Numbered from the stretch's first letter, positions 27,310 to 37,560 are shown. The stretch is 60,251 bases of DNA from an uncultured Prochlorococcus sp. (GCA_902615165.1 CACMNZ010000002.1:1-60251); one strand, 5' to 3'. Numbers and translations: made by a program. Notes: a model not told the origin generated them from the letters alone.

Positions 27310-27333
27310 TTTCTTAAGGTAATTTCGGAAATT

Positions 27334-28527
27334 TTAATTAGTCTTTATGGCCTCAGCTTGTTTTTTAGTCCAGGATGAAACACAAGGTATGCGCTTAAGA
27401 TCACATCTATTAGAGTATTTTTTAGCAACTTCAACAACTTCTTCTAATAAGCCATTATCAAGAGTCGTTGGGTTTAAACCTAATTCTATAAAGCATTTAT
27501 TATCAACAATTAGATCATTTTCTACTGCTTCATTCCTAGGATTTGGTAAATAATTGATATCAGCTCCTGTTAGTGAAGCAACTTTTTTAGCTAGTTCTCC
27601 AACTTGATGACTCTCAGTCATTTGATTAAAGATTTTGACTCTTTCTCCAGATTTTGGAGGATTTTCAAGAGCAAGTTGTACACATTTTACAGAATCTTTT
27701 ATATGAATAAATGCTCTTGTCTGCCCTCCTGTCCCATGAACAGTTAATGGATATCCAATTGCAGCTTGCATTAGAAATCTGTTTAAAACAGTTCCATAAT
27801 CTCCGTCATAGTCAAATCGGTTTGTTAATCTAGGATCTTTTAAAGTTGCTTCTGTATTTGTTCCCCAAACAATGCCTTGATGTAGATCAGTGATCCTTAC
27901 AAGATCATTTTTGTTATAATAAAGAAATAATAATTGATCTAAAGTTTTAGTCATATGGTAAACACTACCTGGACTTGCTGGGTGTAATATTTCTTCTTCA
28001 AAGCGGCTGCCATCTGGTTGTGGAACTTCAACTTTTAGATAACCTTCTGGAATTGTTGCACCTCTATGAGAACCATATCCGTAGACTCCCATTGTTCCTA
28101 AATGAACAACATGAATATCTAAATTACTTTCTACTATTGCAGCCAGGAGGTTGTGGGTGCCATTAACATTATTATCAACTGTATATCTTTTGGTAAAACT
28201 CGATTTCATCGAATAAGGTGCTGCTCTTTGTTCTGCAAAATGGATCACTGAATCTGGTTTTTCATCAATGAGTAAATTGAGTAATTTTTGATATTGCTTA
28301 GAGATATCCATGTTAAGAAATCTCATAGGCTTACCTCCAGTCTCTTTCCATGCAGAAAGTCGTTCTGTTATCGAAGCAATTGGAGTTAAAGATTCTACTT
28401 CTAGATCAATATCAATTTTTCTACGACTTAAATTGTCAACAATAATTACATCATGATTTTGCTCTGCTAAATTCACCGCACAAGGCCAACCGCAAAAACC
28501 ATCTCCACCTAGAACAATAACTTTCAC
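27334..28527 (-). CDS. sqdB: UDP-sulfoquinovose synthase
   Basis: A 397-residue short-chain dehydrogenase-like enzyme that builds UDP-sulfoquinovose from UDP-glucose and sulfite. It starts at GTG 28527 (MKVIVLGGDG) preceded by CTGGAG, an adequate ribosome binding site. The NAD loop is GGDGFCGWPCA at residues 7-17; HFAEQRAAPYSM and the catalytic T-M/Y-x3-K motif (GTMGVYGYGSH; YHMTKTLDQLL) follow. The order sqdB then sqdX with a 24-base gap is typical. The 170-base gap upstream holds a likely promoter but no gene. Confidence 0.97.
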   Translation of the reverse strand: MKVIVLGGDGFCGWPCAVNLAEQNHDVIIVDNLSRRKIDIDLEVESLTPIASITERLSAWKETGGKPMRFLNMDISKQYQKLLNLLIDEKPDSVIHFAEQRAAPYSMKSSFTKRYTVDNNVNGTHNLLAAIVESNLDIHVVHLGTMGVYGYGSHRGATIPEGYLKVEVPQPDGSRFEEEILHPASPGSVYHMTKTLDQLLFLYYNKNDLVRITDLHQGIVWGTNTEATLKDPRLTNRFDYDGDYGTVLNRFLMQAAIGYPLTVHGTGGQTRAFIHIKDSVKCVQLALENPPKSGERVKIFNQMTESHQVGELAKKVASLTGADINYLPNPRNEAVENDLIVDNKCFIELGLNPTTLDNGLLEEVVEVAKKYSNRCDLKRIPCVSSWTKKQAEAIKTN

Positions 28528-28697
28528 TCAGAACTCCAGAATTAATAGATTCATAATATATTTATTAAATTACTACAGTGTGCTTCCAATTTGCGAAAAA
28601 ACATTGTAAATAGTTTCAATTCTTTTTTCTTAATACGATAAATAAAATCAAATAATAAATTTTTGCCCTCTTTTTAAAATTTGTTCAATTTAAAGAA

Positions 28698-29492
28698 TTA
28701 GATAGATATATTTTTTTCCGGTGAACTTGCTACCGCAAAGTCTTGTTTTTGGATTCTTCCTGCCAGAAAAGCTTGTCTGCCAGCTTGTACGCCATAATTT
28801 ATCGCTTTAGCCATTAGAGGGGGATTTTCAGCTTGTGCTATTGCACTATTGATTAATACACCATCAGCACCAATTTCCATAGCTTGAGAAGCTTCACTAG
28901 GCACCCCAATTCCTGCGTCAATTATTACTGGCACTTTTGCATTTTCAATAATTATCCTTATATTTGATAAATTTAATAAACCTTGCCCGGATCCAATAGG
29001 CGAGCCTAGTGGCATCACAGTTGCACAACCGATTTCTTCTAGTCTTTTTGCAAGAATAGGATCTGCATTGATATAGGGAAGCACAGCAAAACCCTTTTTT
29101 ATTAAAATTTCCGCTGCTTTAATGGTTTCTATTGGATCTGGTAGTAAATATTTTTTGTCAGGAATTACTTCTAACTTCACAAAATTATTTTCTTCTTGAC
29201 CAGATAATTTTGCAAGTTCTCTACCCAAAATTGCTATTCTCACTGCCTCATCGGAATTAACACAACCAGCTGTATTAGGAAGCATCCAGTATTTTTTCCA
29301 GTTGATCTTTTCGAGTAAATTTTCTCCGGTCTGATCATTTTTAATTCTTCTAACAGCGACGGTTATAATTTCCGTTTCAGAATTTGACAAACTTTCTACC
29401 ATATCTTGAGTAGATTTATATTTGCCTGTACCCACCATTAATCTACTGGAAAATTGTTTTCCACCAATTAGTAAAGAAGAATAATTTTCCAT
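28698..29492 (-). CDS. thiG: Thiazole synthase ThiG
   Basis: The 264-residue TIM-barrel enzyme assembles the thiazole phosphate ring of thiamine from deoxyxylulose phosphate, dehydroglycine and ThiS thiocarboxylate. The N-terminus has [19 protein letters not shown]. The Schiff-base lysine is K106 in FVKLEVIPD, and the phosphate-binding [13 protein letters not shown] and [12 protein letters not shown] segments are intact. It is the last gene of rpmI-rplT-TPR-thiG and begins two bases after the TPR gene. No thiamine riboswitch is visible near it. Confidence 0.96.
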   Translation of the reverse strand: MENYSSLLIGGKQFSSRLMVGTGKYKSTQDMVESLSNSETEIITVAVRRIKNDQTGENLLEKINWKKYWMLPNTAGCVNSDEAVRIAILGRELAKLSGQEENNFVKLEVIPDKKYLLPDPIETIKAAEILIKKGFAVLPYINADPILAKRLEEIGCATVMPLGSPIGSGQGLLNLSNIRIIIENAKVPVIIDAGIGVPSEASQAMEIGADGVLINSAIAQAENPPLMAKAINYGVQAGRQAFLAGRIQKQDFAVASSPEKNISI

Positions 29493-29494
29493 AT

Positions 29495-30052
29495 TTAGAA
29501 TCCCTTATCTTTAATACCTTTATAAGGTTTATAATTATTTCTTTTTTCTAACTCCTTACTTTTTTTAATTGCTGTTTTGTTTTTTGGATCTATCACCAAA
29601 ACCCTTTGATAAGTTGCATATGCTGAATCGTACTCTAGTAAACGCTGTTGTGCTGATGCAAGGTTATTTAGGGCTATAGGATATTCTGGGAGTGATTTTA
29701 TTGCAGAATTATAATGTTTAATTGCTTTCTTAAATTCATTTTGAGCAGCATAAGAGAATCCTAAAGCATTATTTATTATCGCTTTGGCTTCATCAGGTTC
29801 ATTTTCATAATTTTCAATTGCTTTTAAAAAAGTTTTAGTAGCTTCAGAATATAATCTTTTTTTTATCTGAATAGACCCAAATTCATATAATTCTGTAGCT
29901 TGAGTAAAAGAATCTAAACCTTTTTGCTCGAATTTTACTAAATTTAATTCTTCACTTCTTGTTTTTAGAAATTGTCTGAATACAAAAATAGAAATTATTA
30001 TTAATACAACAAAAAGAATTATTAAATAAGATTGGAAGGAAGATATTTCCAT
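29495..30052 (-). CDS. Membrane-anchored TPR protein, possibly Ycf37-like
   Basis: A 185-residue protein with one N-terminal membrane segment (residues about 8-30, [18 protein letters not shown]) and three tetratricopeptide repeats in the rest ([73 protein letters not shown]). This layout resembles Ycf37, a thylakoid TPR protein that helps photosystem I assembly in cyanobacteria; the match is by architecture only. It lies between rplT (36 bases) and thiG (two bases). Confidence 0.8.
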   Translation of the reverse strand: MEISSFQSYLIILFVVLIIISIFVFRQFLKTRSEELNLVKFEQKGLDSFTQATELYEFGSIQIKKRLYSEATKTFLKAIENYENEPDEAKAIINNALGFSYAAQNEFKKAIKHYNSAIKSLPEYPIALNNLASAQQRLLEYDSAYATYQRVLVIDPKNKTAIKKSKELEKRNNYKPYKGIKDKGF

Positions 30053-30088
30053 TATTTTTATTTTTTTTTCTAGATTATATTCTTTTTT

Positions 30089-30436
30089 CTACTTATTCAC
30101 GGAAGAAACAATTTTTTCAAAACACTTAGGATCGTTTAAGGCTAATTGAGCAAGCATTTTTCTATTTATAATTATTTCTGAATTTTTCATGCCATTTATC
30201 AACTTGCTATAGTTTGTTCCATTTATCCTGGCAGATGCATTAATTCTAGAAATCCAAAGTCTTCTAAAATCTCTTTTTCTTCTTCTTCTATCCCTATAAG
30301 CATTACAAAGAGCTTTCATCACTCTTTGATTTGCTGTTCTGAAAAGATTTTTGTTGCCGCCTCTAAAACCTTTTGCAAGATTTAAGATTTTGTTTCTTCT
30401 TTTTCTGGCTATGTTGCCTCTTTTTACGCGTGCCAT
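30089..30436 (-). CDS. rplT: Ribosomal protein L20
   Basis: The 115-residue basic large-subunit protein binds 23S rRNA early in assembly. The N-terminal extension ([18 protein letters not shown]), the [30 protein letters not shown] block and the ending with [19 protein letters not shown] are family-typical. It follows rpmI after 28 bases, the usual order. Confidence 0.98.
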   Translation of the reverse strand: MARVKRGNIARKRRNKILNLAKGFRGGNKNLFRTANQRVMKALCNAYRDRRRRKRDFRRLWISRINASARINGTNYSKLINGMKNSEIIINRKMLAQLALNDPKCFEKIVSSVNK

Positions 30437-30464
30437 GAATATCTGATAAAAATTGGTTAAAGAT

Positions 30465-30662
30465 TTATGCGTATGGAATCATTAATCTTACATTATCAGC
30501 ATCTCTTTCATCAACTACTGCTTTTGTTGATAGATGTCTCTTTAATTTTGAGCTTTTATGATCAAGTAAATGATTATGGAAAGCTCTTCTTCTCATGAAT
30601 TTACCCGTCGCAGTAGCTTTAAATCTTTTGGCAGCTGATTTACGAGTTTTTAGTTTAGACAT
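30465..30662 (-). CDS. rpmI: Ribosomal protein L35
   Basis: A 65-residue very basic protein, [21 protein letters not shown], followed by [17 protein letters not shown], the L35 signature. It is the first gene of rpmI-rplT-TPR-thiG; its promoter must lie in the 91-base divergent gap to the SpoIID-like gene. The initiation factor gene infC, which in many bacteria precedes rpmI, is instead at the far end of this window. Confidence 0.97.
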
Positions 30663-30753
30663 TTAAGTCAAATGTGTTTAATTAGGATAATCTAAACCTT
30701 TATACGCATTGGTGCAAATTAAAGTTTTTAATTGATTAAGAAAGTTCTAACTT

Positions 30754-32292
30754 ATGAAGCTTAAATTTGCCTTTTTATACTTATTTTTAGGATGTATTTC
30801 TCTCTTTTTAACAAATATTAAATTTACTTCAAATGTCAAAGGAGAAGAATTGCAAAAGGTTGAACTCAATAATGAAATTAAAAAAGGAAAATTTTTAATT
30901 GGTTTAAAGCAATATTTAGGCGGAGAGAATGACAGTTTTTCCATAAAAAGAAATATCAACTTTATCACTGATAAAGGTTTTTTAAATCTTATATCATCCA
31001 ACGGTATTAAACATAAATCAAAAGAGATTAATATTAGTTGGGTGGATATACCCATCAAAAATCCAAAAACAGTCGAAAGAATTGTTTTTGGTCCTTTTGC
31101 AAGCTATGAATCAGCAAAAAAACAAGCAGAGAAACTTGAAGATAAAGGATTTAAGACGACTATTGCCTACCCTAAAAATTGGGAAGTATGGATTCCATTT
31201 GAAGATGATCTTCCAGAGTTTGAATTAAAAAATAAGATTTCTAGAGAAATAAAAAATTTTCAAATTACTCCTGTTCTTAGAAATGAATATAGTCTTATGA
31301 AACTCGAAGGACCTATATATATTCATGCTCAAAATGACATAACAATAAATAGTGTCAATTTTGGCAAAAATTTTTATTTATTTAAAGATTTATATGGAAC
31401 TTGGACACTAGTTCAAAAAATTGAATTTGATGATTATTTGGCAGGTGTTTTGCCATACGAAATTGGACCGAATTCTCCTTTAGAAGCACTCAAAGCTCAA
31501 GCAGTTATTGCAAGAACTTGGGGAATATTTAATTCTGATAGATTTAATATGGACAAATATCATTTATGTATCACCACTCAATGTCAAGTTTATAAACCTC
31601 CTAAAATTATAAATAAAAACGTGAAAAAAGCTATAGAAGCAACTTCAAATTTAATTCTTACTTATAGAAATCAACCAATTAATGCTTTTTACCATGGTTC
31701 TAATGGTGGCGTATCTGCTACTGCAGGCGAGTCTTGGCAAATTCAAGATTATTCTTATTTCAATTCGATCATTGATGGTTCTCAATCATTAAATAAAATT
31801 TTTAAACTTCCAATTACAAATAAATCTGATTTAAATAATTTTTTAGATTTTGATAAAGAACAGTTTTATGGGAGTAATCATTCTCTTTTTCGATGGAATA
31901 AGAAAATTTCTAGTCTTGAAATTAAAGAAAAGTTAATTAAAAACAAACTTATAAATATTAATGACGATGTTTTGGATATAAATTCTATTGAGCGTGGGTC
32001 GAGTGGCAGAGTGACAAAATTGGAAATACGAACGGACAAAGTTAATAAATCTATTGTTCTAGTTAAAGATGATATTCGACGGGTATTAAATTTTATACCT
32101 AGTAATTTGTTTACTATTAATAAATTAAGTGATGATTTATGGCTTTTGAGAGGAGGAGGCTTCGGTCATGGTGTAGGTTTATCTCAGTCAGGAGCGATTG
32201 AAATGGCTAAATTAGGATTTTCTTATGAACAAATATTGAATCATTACTATCGAAAAGCAAAACTGAAAAAATTTGAGATATTGTCTCAATGA
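30754..32292 (+). CDS. SpoIID/LytB-domain exported protein with a SPOR-like segment
   Basis: The 512-residue protein starts with a signal peptide (KLKFAFLYLFLGCISLFL); a cysteine in FLGC could mark a weak lipoprotein site. Residues about 108-138 (VFGPFASYESAKKQAEKLEDKGFKTTIAY) read like a SPOR peptidoglycan-binding repeat. The SpoIID domain follows: FDDYLAGVLPYEIGPNSPLEALKAQAVIARTW, YHGSNGG, and the terminal GGGFGHGVGLSQSGA. SpoIID-type enzymes are lytic transglycosylases that cut denuded glycan strands. The organism does not form spores, so a role in cell-wall turnover or division is likely. It is separated by only 26 bases from the following glycosyltransferase gene. Confidence 0.88.
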   Translation: MKLKFAFLYLFLGCISLFLTNIKFTSNVKGEELQKVELNNEIKKGKFLIGLKQYLGGENDSFSIKRNINFITDKGFLNLISSNGIKHKSKEINISWVDIPIKNPKTVERIVFGPFASYESAKKQAEKLEDKGFKTTIAYPKNWEVWIPFEDDLPEFELKNKISREIKNFQITPVLRNEYSLMKLEGPIYIHAQNDITINSVNFGKNFYLFKDLYGTWTLVQKIEFDDYLAGVLPYEIGPNSPLEALKAQAVIARTWGIFNSDRFNMDKYHLCITTQCQVYKPPKIINKNVKKAIEATSNLILTYRNQPINAFYHGSNGGVSATAGESWQIQDYSYFNSIIDGSQSLNKIFKLPITNKSDLNNFLDFDKEQFYGSNHSLFRWNKKISSLEIKEKLIKNKLININDDVLDINSIERGSSGRVTKLEIRTDKVNKSIVLVKDDIRRVLNFIPSNLFTINKLSDDLWLLRGGGFGHGVGLSQSGAIEMAKLGFSYEQILNHYYRKAKLKKFEILSQ

Positions 32293-32318
32293 AAGTTAAG
32301 TAACTAAAATTTACTTTT

Positions 32319-33620
32319 ATGAGTAAGGGTTTTTATAAAAATCGAAGATTGAAGTCGTTTATATTTCTTAGTGCTTGTTTTTTTATAGCTTTTATTCCTC
32401 ATGCTTTCAATATCGAAAATTTCTTTTACATTATATTGACTCTTTCTTTTGTGATTGCTTTTTACGGTTTAATAGTTATTTCTAGAAATGTCAAAAGGAA
32501 CAACGTTGTAAACATTGTAAGCAGAAGAATTAGTAATAAAGAGTTACCTTTGCTTGATATTTTAGTCGCTGCTAGAGATGAAGAGAATGTCATAGCAAGA
32601 TTAGTGGAAAGATTATTTAGTTTAGATTATCCAACAAATAAATTAAATATTTACATAATCGATGATGGTAGCTCTGATAAGACGCCTTTAATTTTAGATC
32701 GATTAGCTAGACAATATGACAAGCTAAAAGTCATAAGTCGTTCTCCAAATGCAGGAGGAGGAAAGTCAGGAGCTTTGAATTATGCTTTGAAGTTTACTCA
32801 TGGTGAATGGTTATTAGTTTTGGATGCTGATGCTGAATTAAAACAAGATTCTTTGATAAGGTTATTTAGTTTTGTAGATGAAGGTGATTGGTCTGCAGTT
32901 CAACTAAGAAAATCAGTAACAAATGTAAGTAAGAATTTCTTAACTTCTTGTCAGTCAATGGAAATGGCTATGGACGCAATCTTTCAATATGGAAGATTAT
33001 CAGTTGCTGGAGTTTCTGAATTAAGGGGAAATGGCCAATTAATTAAGAAAGAAACATTATTGGCATGTGGTTCTTTTAATGAAGATACAGTTACAGATGA
33101 TCTTGATTTGAGTTTAAGATTATTATTATCAAAATCTAGAATTGGAATTTTGTGGGATCCTCCAGTTATGGAGGAAGCAGTTGAGAATTTAAATGCTTTA
33201 TTAGCGCAAAGGCAAAGATGGGCAGAGGGGGGTTTGCAAAGATTCTTTGATTATGGAGATCAATTATTTACTAATAAAATTGATTATCTGCAAAAATTTG
33301 ATTTAACTTACTTCTTTATCTTGCAATATGCACTACCAATAATTTCTATTTTTGATTTATTTTTCAGTATTGCTTTATTAAATTCACCAATTTACTGGCC
33401 TATTTCATTTACAGCTTTTATGTTATCTGGAATTGCATTTTGGTACGGTTCTTCTTGTAAAAGCGAAGTACCAGTATTACAAAAAAGTAATTTTTTAATG
33501 GTATTTGTCTCGGTTTTTTATTTATCACATTGGTTTTTAGTAATACCTTGGGTAACAACAAAGATGTCTATTTTTCCCAAAAAGATACTTTGGCGAAAAA
33601 CTATTCACACTGGAGTTTAA
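32319..33620 (+). CDS. mgdA: Family 2 membrane glycosyltransferase, probable monoglucosyldiacylglycerol synthase
   Basis: A 433-residue GT2 enzyme with N-terminal and C-terminal membrane segments (residues about 12-52 and 325-425). The catalytic face has IIDDGSSDKTP, LDADAE, TDDLDL and the QRQRW signature. The block SELRGNGQLI followed by TDDLDLSLRL and PPVMEE recalls MgdA of Synechocystis, which adds glucose to diacylglycerol in the first step of galactolipid synthesis; this is from memory of the family, so a related GT2 remains possible. It follows the SpoIID-like gene by 26 bases and ends one base before the convergent dnaX. Confidence 0.75.
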   Translation: MSKGFYKNRRLKSFIFLSACFFIAFIPHAFNIENFFYIILTLSFVIAFYGLIVISRNVKRNNVVNIVSRRISNKELPLLDILVAARDEENVIARLVERLFSLDYPTNKLNIYIIDDGSSDKTPLILDRLARQYDKLKVISRSPNAGGGKSGALNYALKFTHGEWLLVLDADAELKQDSLIRLFSFVDEGDWSAVQLRKSVTNVSKNFLTSCQSMEMAMDAIFQYGRLSVAGVSELRGNGQLIKKETLLACGSFNEDTVTDDLDLSLRLLLSKSRIGILWDPPVMEEAVENLNALLAQRQRWAEGGLQRFFDYGDQLFTNKIDYLQKFDLTYFFILQYALPIISIFDLFFSIALLNSPIYWPISFTAFMLSGIAFWYGSSCKSEVPVLQKSNFLMVFVSVFYLSHWFLVIPWVTTKMSIFPKKILWRKTIHTGV

Positions 33621-33621
33621 T

Positions 33622-35385
33622 TTATTCATCAAGGTCTATAATTTCTCCATTAAAAAAATTTGCTAAGTTTTTTGAGCTATCATCATAAGTCTCCTTGTTA
33701 GATATTTTTGGTGATGAATTAGTTTTTGGGTCTGTTTTTTTTAATGGTCGAGAATTCTTTACTTCATTTTGGGTCATTTCTGGAGTATTTGTTGGGTTAC
33801 TTTTATTTAAATTTTTGGTTGAGAAATTAAGTATTATTTGATCTCCAAATATCTTTTTTACAGTATTTTCAATTATGATTTTTCTGCTTTTAATCATATT
33901 TTCCCAGTTTGGAGATAATGCAATTGTAATTTTCTCCGAATCAAAACTTTCAAGTTCGGCTTGTTGTGAAAGTAACATTCTTGTTGATGGTAACTCTACT
34001 TTAGAAAGAATTAATTCCCATTTATCTTTTAAATTATTTGATATATGAATATTTTGGTTATCGTTAGAAACATTTTCAATACTTTCTTTTTCAAGAACTG
34101 CGAATTTTTCTAATTTTTCGTCTTTTTTTTCCATCAATTCATCGTGAGCTATCTCCTTTTTGATTCTTGGTTTTTGATTTTCATTAGAAATATTTTTTTT
34201 ATTAAAAATTGCAATGTTTTTTCTACTTTCATGATTCTCCTCAGTCGTATTATTCTTACTTTCTTGCTTATTTTTTAAACTATTTATCTCTTGATTACCT
34301 AGAAGCCCAGTTAAATGTATTTCAAACCAAAGCCTTGGATTATCACTTGATTTGATTTGATATTCAATATTTCTCAGATTATTATGCAAATTAATAATTG
34401 TTGATTTATTTATTGTTTTTGAGATTTTATCCAATTCATCTTGAAATTCATCAGAAGTATAATAAAGATCTGAATATTTATTATTTGTAGTGTGTAATAG
34501 TAGATCTCTTGTTATATTTAATAATCCGATAATTATTTGAAGAGGTTCGTTTCCTGCATCATATAGTTTGTTGCAGGTGATAATTAATGACTCTGGATTA
34601 TTCTCAACTAATGATTTAATCAGATTTGTTAATTCACTTTCAGATACTTCTCCTAGGAGGTTTTGGATATTATTAATTGTTATACCTTCTGGGAAAAGAT
34701 TCAATTGTTCAAGGAGGCTTTGTGCATCTCTCATCCCTCCATTAGATCTTTTTGCAATCATTTTTAAGGCCTGCACTTCATACTCAATGGATTCTTTTTC
34801 GGCGATTTCTAATAAATGTTGAAAAATATCACTTGGACTTATTCTTCTAAAATCAAACTTTTGGCATCTACTTTTTATTGTATTTAATACTCTCTCAGGA
34901 TTTGTCGTCGCAAGGATAAATACAACTCTTGAGGGCGGTTCTTCAATAGTTTTTAGTAAAGCATTTGAAGCTGCCGTTGAAAGCATATGACATTCATCAA
35001 TAACATATACTTTCCATCTCGCTTGAGTAGGTGCAAATCTCGCTCTTTCAATAATTTCTCTTATGTTTTCTACTCCTGTATTTGATGCTGCATCAATCTC
35101 GATAATATCTAAAGCGCTACCATCTGTAATTTGTCTACATAAGTCACATTTACAACAAGGAGTTATCGTAGGTTGGTCGAATGCTTGGCAATTTAGAGAT
35201 TTTGCAAATATTCTTGCACTTGATGTTTTTCCAGTCCCTCTTGGACCATTAAAAAGATATGCAGGAGCAATTTTTTTTGTTAATAGTGCTTGTTTGAGTG
35301 TAATTGATATAAATTTTTGTCCAACCAGTTCGTCTAAGTTGTTTGGTCTATATTTTTGATGAAAAGGCTTATGTATATTTGGCAT
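33622..35385 (-). CDS. dnaX: DNA polymerase III tau subunit (DnaX)
   Basis: The 587-residue clamp-loader subunit has Walker A NGPRGTGKTSS near residues 46-56, the four-cysteine zinc module CCKCDLC near 77-83, DEC in the DEAH-like position and SRC sensor region (LNTIKSRCQKFDF). Residues from about 370 on are charged and low in complexity, then a tau-specific end follows. It is continuous and has no intein. Inside the linker lies an A8 run at a heptamer A AAA AAA in frame; a -1 shift there would stop after ten more codons and give a 431-residue gamma-like product. See the separate entry. Confidence 0.96.
   Translation of the reverse strand: MPNIHKPFHQKYRPNNLDELVGQKFISITLKQALLTKKIAPAYLFNGPRGTGKTSSARIFAKSLNCQAFDQPTITPCCKCDLCRQITDGSALDIIEIDAASNTGVENIREIIERARFAPTQARWKVYVIDECHMLSTAASNALLKTIEEPPSRVVFILATTNPERVLNTIKSRCQKFDFRRISPSDIFQHLLEIAEKESIEYEVQALKMIAKRSNGGMRDAQSLLEQLNLFPEGITINNIQNLLGEVSESELTNLIKSLVENNPESLIITCNKLYDAGNEPLQIIIGLLNITRDLLLHTTNNKYSDLYYTSDEFQDELDKISKTINKSTIINLHNNLRNIEYQIKSSDNPRLWFEIHLTGLLGNQEINSLKNKQESKNNTTEENHESRKNIAIFNKKNISNENQKPRIKKEIAHDELMEKKDEKLEKFAVLEKESIENVSNDNQNIHISNNLKDKWELILSKVELPSTRMLLSQQAELESFDSEKITIALSPNWENMIKSRKIIIENTVKKIFGDQIILNFSTKNLNKSNPTNTPEMTQNEVKNSRPLKKTDPKTNSSPKISNKETYDDSSKNLANFFNGEIIDLDE
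34123..34130 (-). other. Candidate slippery site (A8) in dnaX for a gamma-type product
   Basis: On the coding strand the sequence reads ATG GAA AAA AAA GAC at codons 418-422, so the heptamer A AAA AAA is in the right phase for a -1 ribosomal shift, and the same A8 run could also cause RNA polymerase slippage. In the -1 frame ten codons follow before TGA; in the other frame TAG comes after about three. E. coli gamma is 431 residues and the -1 product here would also be 431. An AAAGGAG lies 22 bases upstream, farther than in E. coli, and I see no strong hairpin downstream. Confidence 0.45.
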
Positions 35386-35441
35386 TTATTTTTCATTAAT
35401 TAATAAAATTCTGGATTCAATTAAAAAATTAAACTCTAATT

Positions 35442-36809
35442 TTATGCAGACTCTTTAATGATTCTTTTTGATCCTGAAGGTAGTTTAACAATTTTAGATG
35501 AGAACAAATTATCTACCATTTTTTTTGTAATTGTGAATTCTTTTACATTTTCTTCAGAAGGCAAAGTGTACATTATGTCTAGCATTAGCTCTTCAATTAT
35601 TGATCTTAATGCTCTTGCACCTGTTTTTCTTTTATATGCTTCATTTGCTATCGCTTCAACAGAATCAGGCTCAAATGATAATTCAACATTATCCATACTT
35701 AGCAAAGTTTTGAATTGCTTTACTAATGCATCTCTTGGCTGAGTCAAAATAGATTCTAAAGTTTCTTTAGTAAGACGATCTAATACAGCACAAACCGGAA
35801 TTCTTCCAATAAATTCTGGAATTAGGCCATATTTCACTAAGTCATCTAATTCTAAATTTTTCAAGGAATCTCTTGGGTCTACTATTTTTTTTGTGTTAAC
35901 TTTGTTTTGATCTGAATTGGTGGTAAATCCTATAGAGTGTTTACCCATACGCTTTTGAACGATATCTTCTAAACCTATAAAAGCTCCCCCACAAATAAAT
36001 AATATTTGACTTGTATCAATTTGGATGCAGTCATGATAGGGATGTTTTCTTCCCCCTTGTGGTGGCACATTGGCAATTGTTCCTTCAAGCATTTTTAATA
36101 ATGCTTGTTGTACTCCTTCACCAGAGACATCTCTAGTAATTGATGGATTCTCGCTTTTTCTTGCAATTTTATCTATTTCATCAATATAAATAATTCCTTT
36201 TTGAGCCAGTTCTACATTCATTTCTGATTTCTGTAGAAGTCTTAAAAGTATGTTTTCAACATCCTCCCCAACATATCCAGCTTCTGTCAAAGTCGTTGCA
36301 TCAGCTACTGCAAAAGGAACATCCAGAAACTCTGCTAAAGTTTGAGCCAATAATGTTTTTCCACTTCCAGTAGGGCCGATGAGTAAAATGTTTGATTTTT
36401 GTAATTTAGTTGCTTGTGAATCTGTGGCATTGTTATTTTTACTATCTTCTTTAACTTTCCAAGCTAATCGCTTGTAGTGATTGTATACGGCTACTGATAA
36501 TATTTTTTTTGCAGATTCTTGTCCAACAACTTGATTATCTAGAAAACTTTTAATTTCTAATGGCTTAGGAATTGAGGTTAATTCTAAAGGAACAGATTTT
36601 TTTGGATTATCAGTTGGTAATTTCTTTTTTACTTGCGGAGAGTTGTTTGTGTTCGCTTGATTATCAAGTAGTTCTTCATCGAGGATTTCATTACAAAGAT
36701 CTATGCACTCATCACAGATATAAACCCCAGGACCAGCTATAAGCTTTCTTACTTGGTCTTGTGATTTACCGCAAAATGAACATTTAAGATGGGCGTCGAA
36801 TTTAGCCAT
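35442..36809 (-). CDS. clpX: ATP-dependent Clp protease ATPase subunit ClpX
   Basis: A 455-residue AAA+ unfoldase that feeds substrates to ClpP. The N-terminal zinc finger uses C10, C13, C32 and C35. Walker A is GPTGSGKT at about 145-152, Walker [10 protein letters not shown], and the ClpP-contacting IGF loop appears as HSIGF. The C-terminal AAA lid is normal. The gene follows clpP (106 bases) in the usual tig-clpP-clpX order. Confidence 0.98.
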   Translation of the reverse strand: MAKFDAHLKCSFCGKSQDQVRKLIAGPGVYICDECIDLCNEILDEELLDNQANTNNSPQVKKKLPTDNPKKSVPLELTSIPKPLEIKSFLDNQVVGQESAKKILSVAVYNHYKRLAWKVKEDSKNNNATDSQATKLQKSNILLIGPTGSGKTLLAQTLAEFLDVPFAVADATTLTEAGYVGEDVENILLRLLQKSEMNVELAQKGIIYIDEIDKIARKSENPSITRDVSGEGVQQALLKMLEGTIANVPPQGGRKHPYHDCIQIDTSQILFICGGAFIGLEDIVQKRMGKHSIGFTTNSDQNKVNTKKIVDPRDSLKNLELDDLVKYGLIPEFIGRIPVCAVLDRLTKETLESILTQPRDALVKQFKTLLSMDNVELSFEPDSVEAIANEAYKRKTGARALRSIIEELMLDIMYTLPSEENVKEFTITKKMVDNLFSSKIVKLPSGSKRIIKESA

Positions 36810-36915
36810 CGATTATAAGTTTTTAAAAGTGAAAGGTGTTAGATATTCCCTATTAACTAGGATTGCTTATAAATATCGATTCGTCATCATATTCTTAAAA
36901 AATCAGTATTCCTTG

Positions 36916-37560
36916 TCACTTTTTGATAACTTTATCAATTAATCCATATTCGACTGCTTCAGAGGGAGATAAAAAGTAATCTCTTTCTGTATCTTCATTA
37001 ATTTTTTCTAAAGGTTGACCAGTATGTTCTGCTAAAAGCGAATTTAATGTTTTTTTGAGAAAAAGTATTTCTTTAGCTTGTATTTCAATCTCTACTGCTT
37101 GACCTTGTGCACCTCCCAGAGGTTGATGAATCATAATCCTGGAATTAGGTAAAGCCAATCTTTTCCCCTTTGCTCCTCCAGAAAGTAGAAATGCACCCAT
37201 ACTTGCCGCTACTCCAAAGCATATTGTCACTACATCAGGGGATATTTGTTGCATAGTATCGTATATGGCCATTCCTGCAGTTACTGAGCCTCCAGGAGAA
37301 TTAATATATATCTGTATGTCTTTTTCGGGATCTTCCGCTTCAAGAAATAATAATTGTGCAACAAGTGAATCAGATACTTGATCATTAATTCCAGTACCTA
37401 AAAAAATTATTCTCTCCCTCAGTAGTCTTGAATAAATATCAAAAGCTCTTTCTCCTCGACCTGATTGTTCTATAACAGTAGGAACAGCAGCAATAGTTTT
37501 ATTATTACTTTCGTAAGAACTTATTGAGCTTTGAATTAAATGTTTTTTTTCTGAGTTCAC
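36916..37560 (-). CDS. clpP: ATP-dependent Clp protease proteolytic subunit ClpP
   Basis: The 214-residue serine protease has the catalytic serine S120 in [11 protein letters not shown], the histidine H145 in MIHQPLGG and the third member probably D194 in TERDYF. The start is a GTG at 37560 and about 30 N-terminal residues precede the conserved [21 protein letters not shown], which would be a propeptide or slight mis-start. It lies 65 bases downstream of tig and 106 bases upstream of clpX. Confidence 0.97.
   Translation of the reverse strand: MNSEKKHLIQSSISSYESNNKTIAAVPTVIEQSGRGERAFDIYSRLLRERIIFLGTGINDQVSDSLVAQLLFLEAEDPEKDIQIYINSPGGSVTAGMAIYDTMQQISPDVVTICFGVAASMGAFLLSGGAKGKRLALPNSRIMIHQPLGGAQGQAVEIEIQAKEILFLKKTLNSLLAEHTGQPLEKINEDTERDYFLSPSEAVEYGLIDKVIKK

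Noticed and set aside
36812..36817. Perfect TATAAT just before the clpX start codon
   Set aside because: It ends two to three bases before the ATG, so transcription would begin inside the gene; a real -10 needs about 7 bases before +1. It is a chance match in AT-rich DNA.
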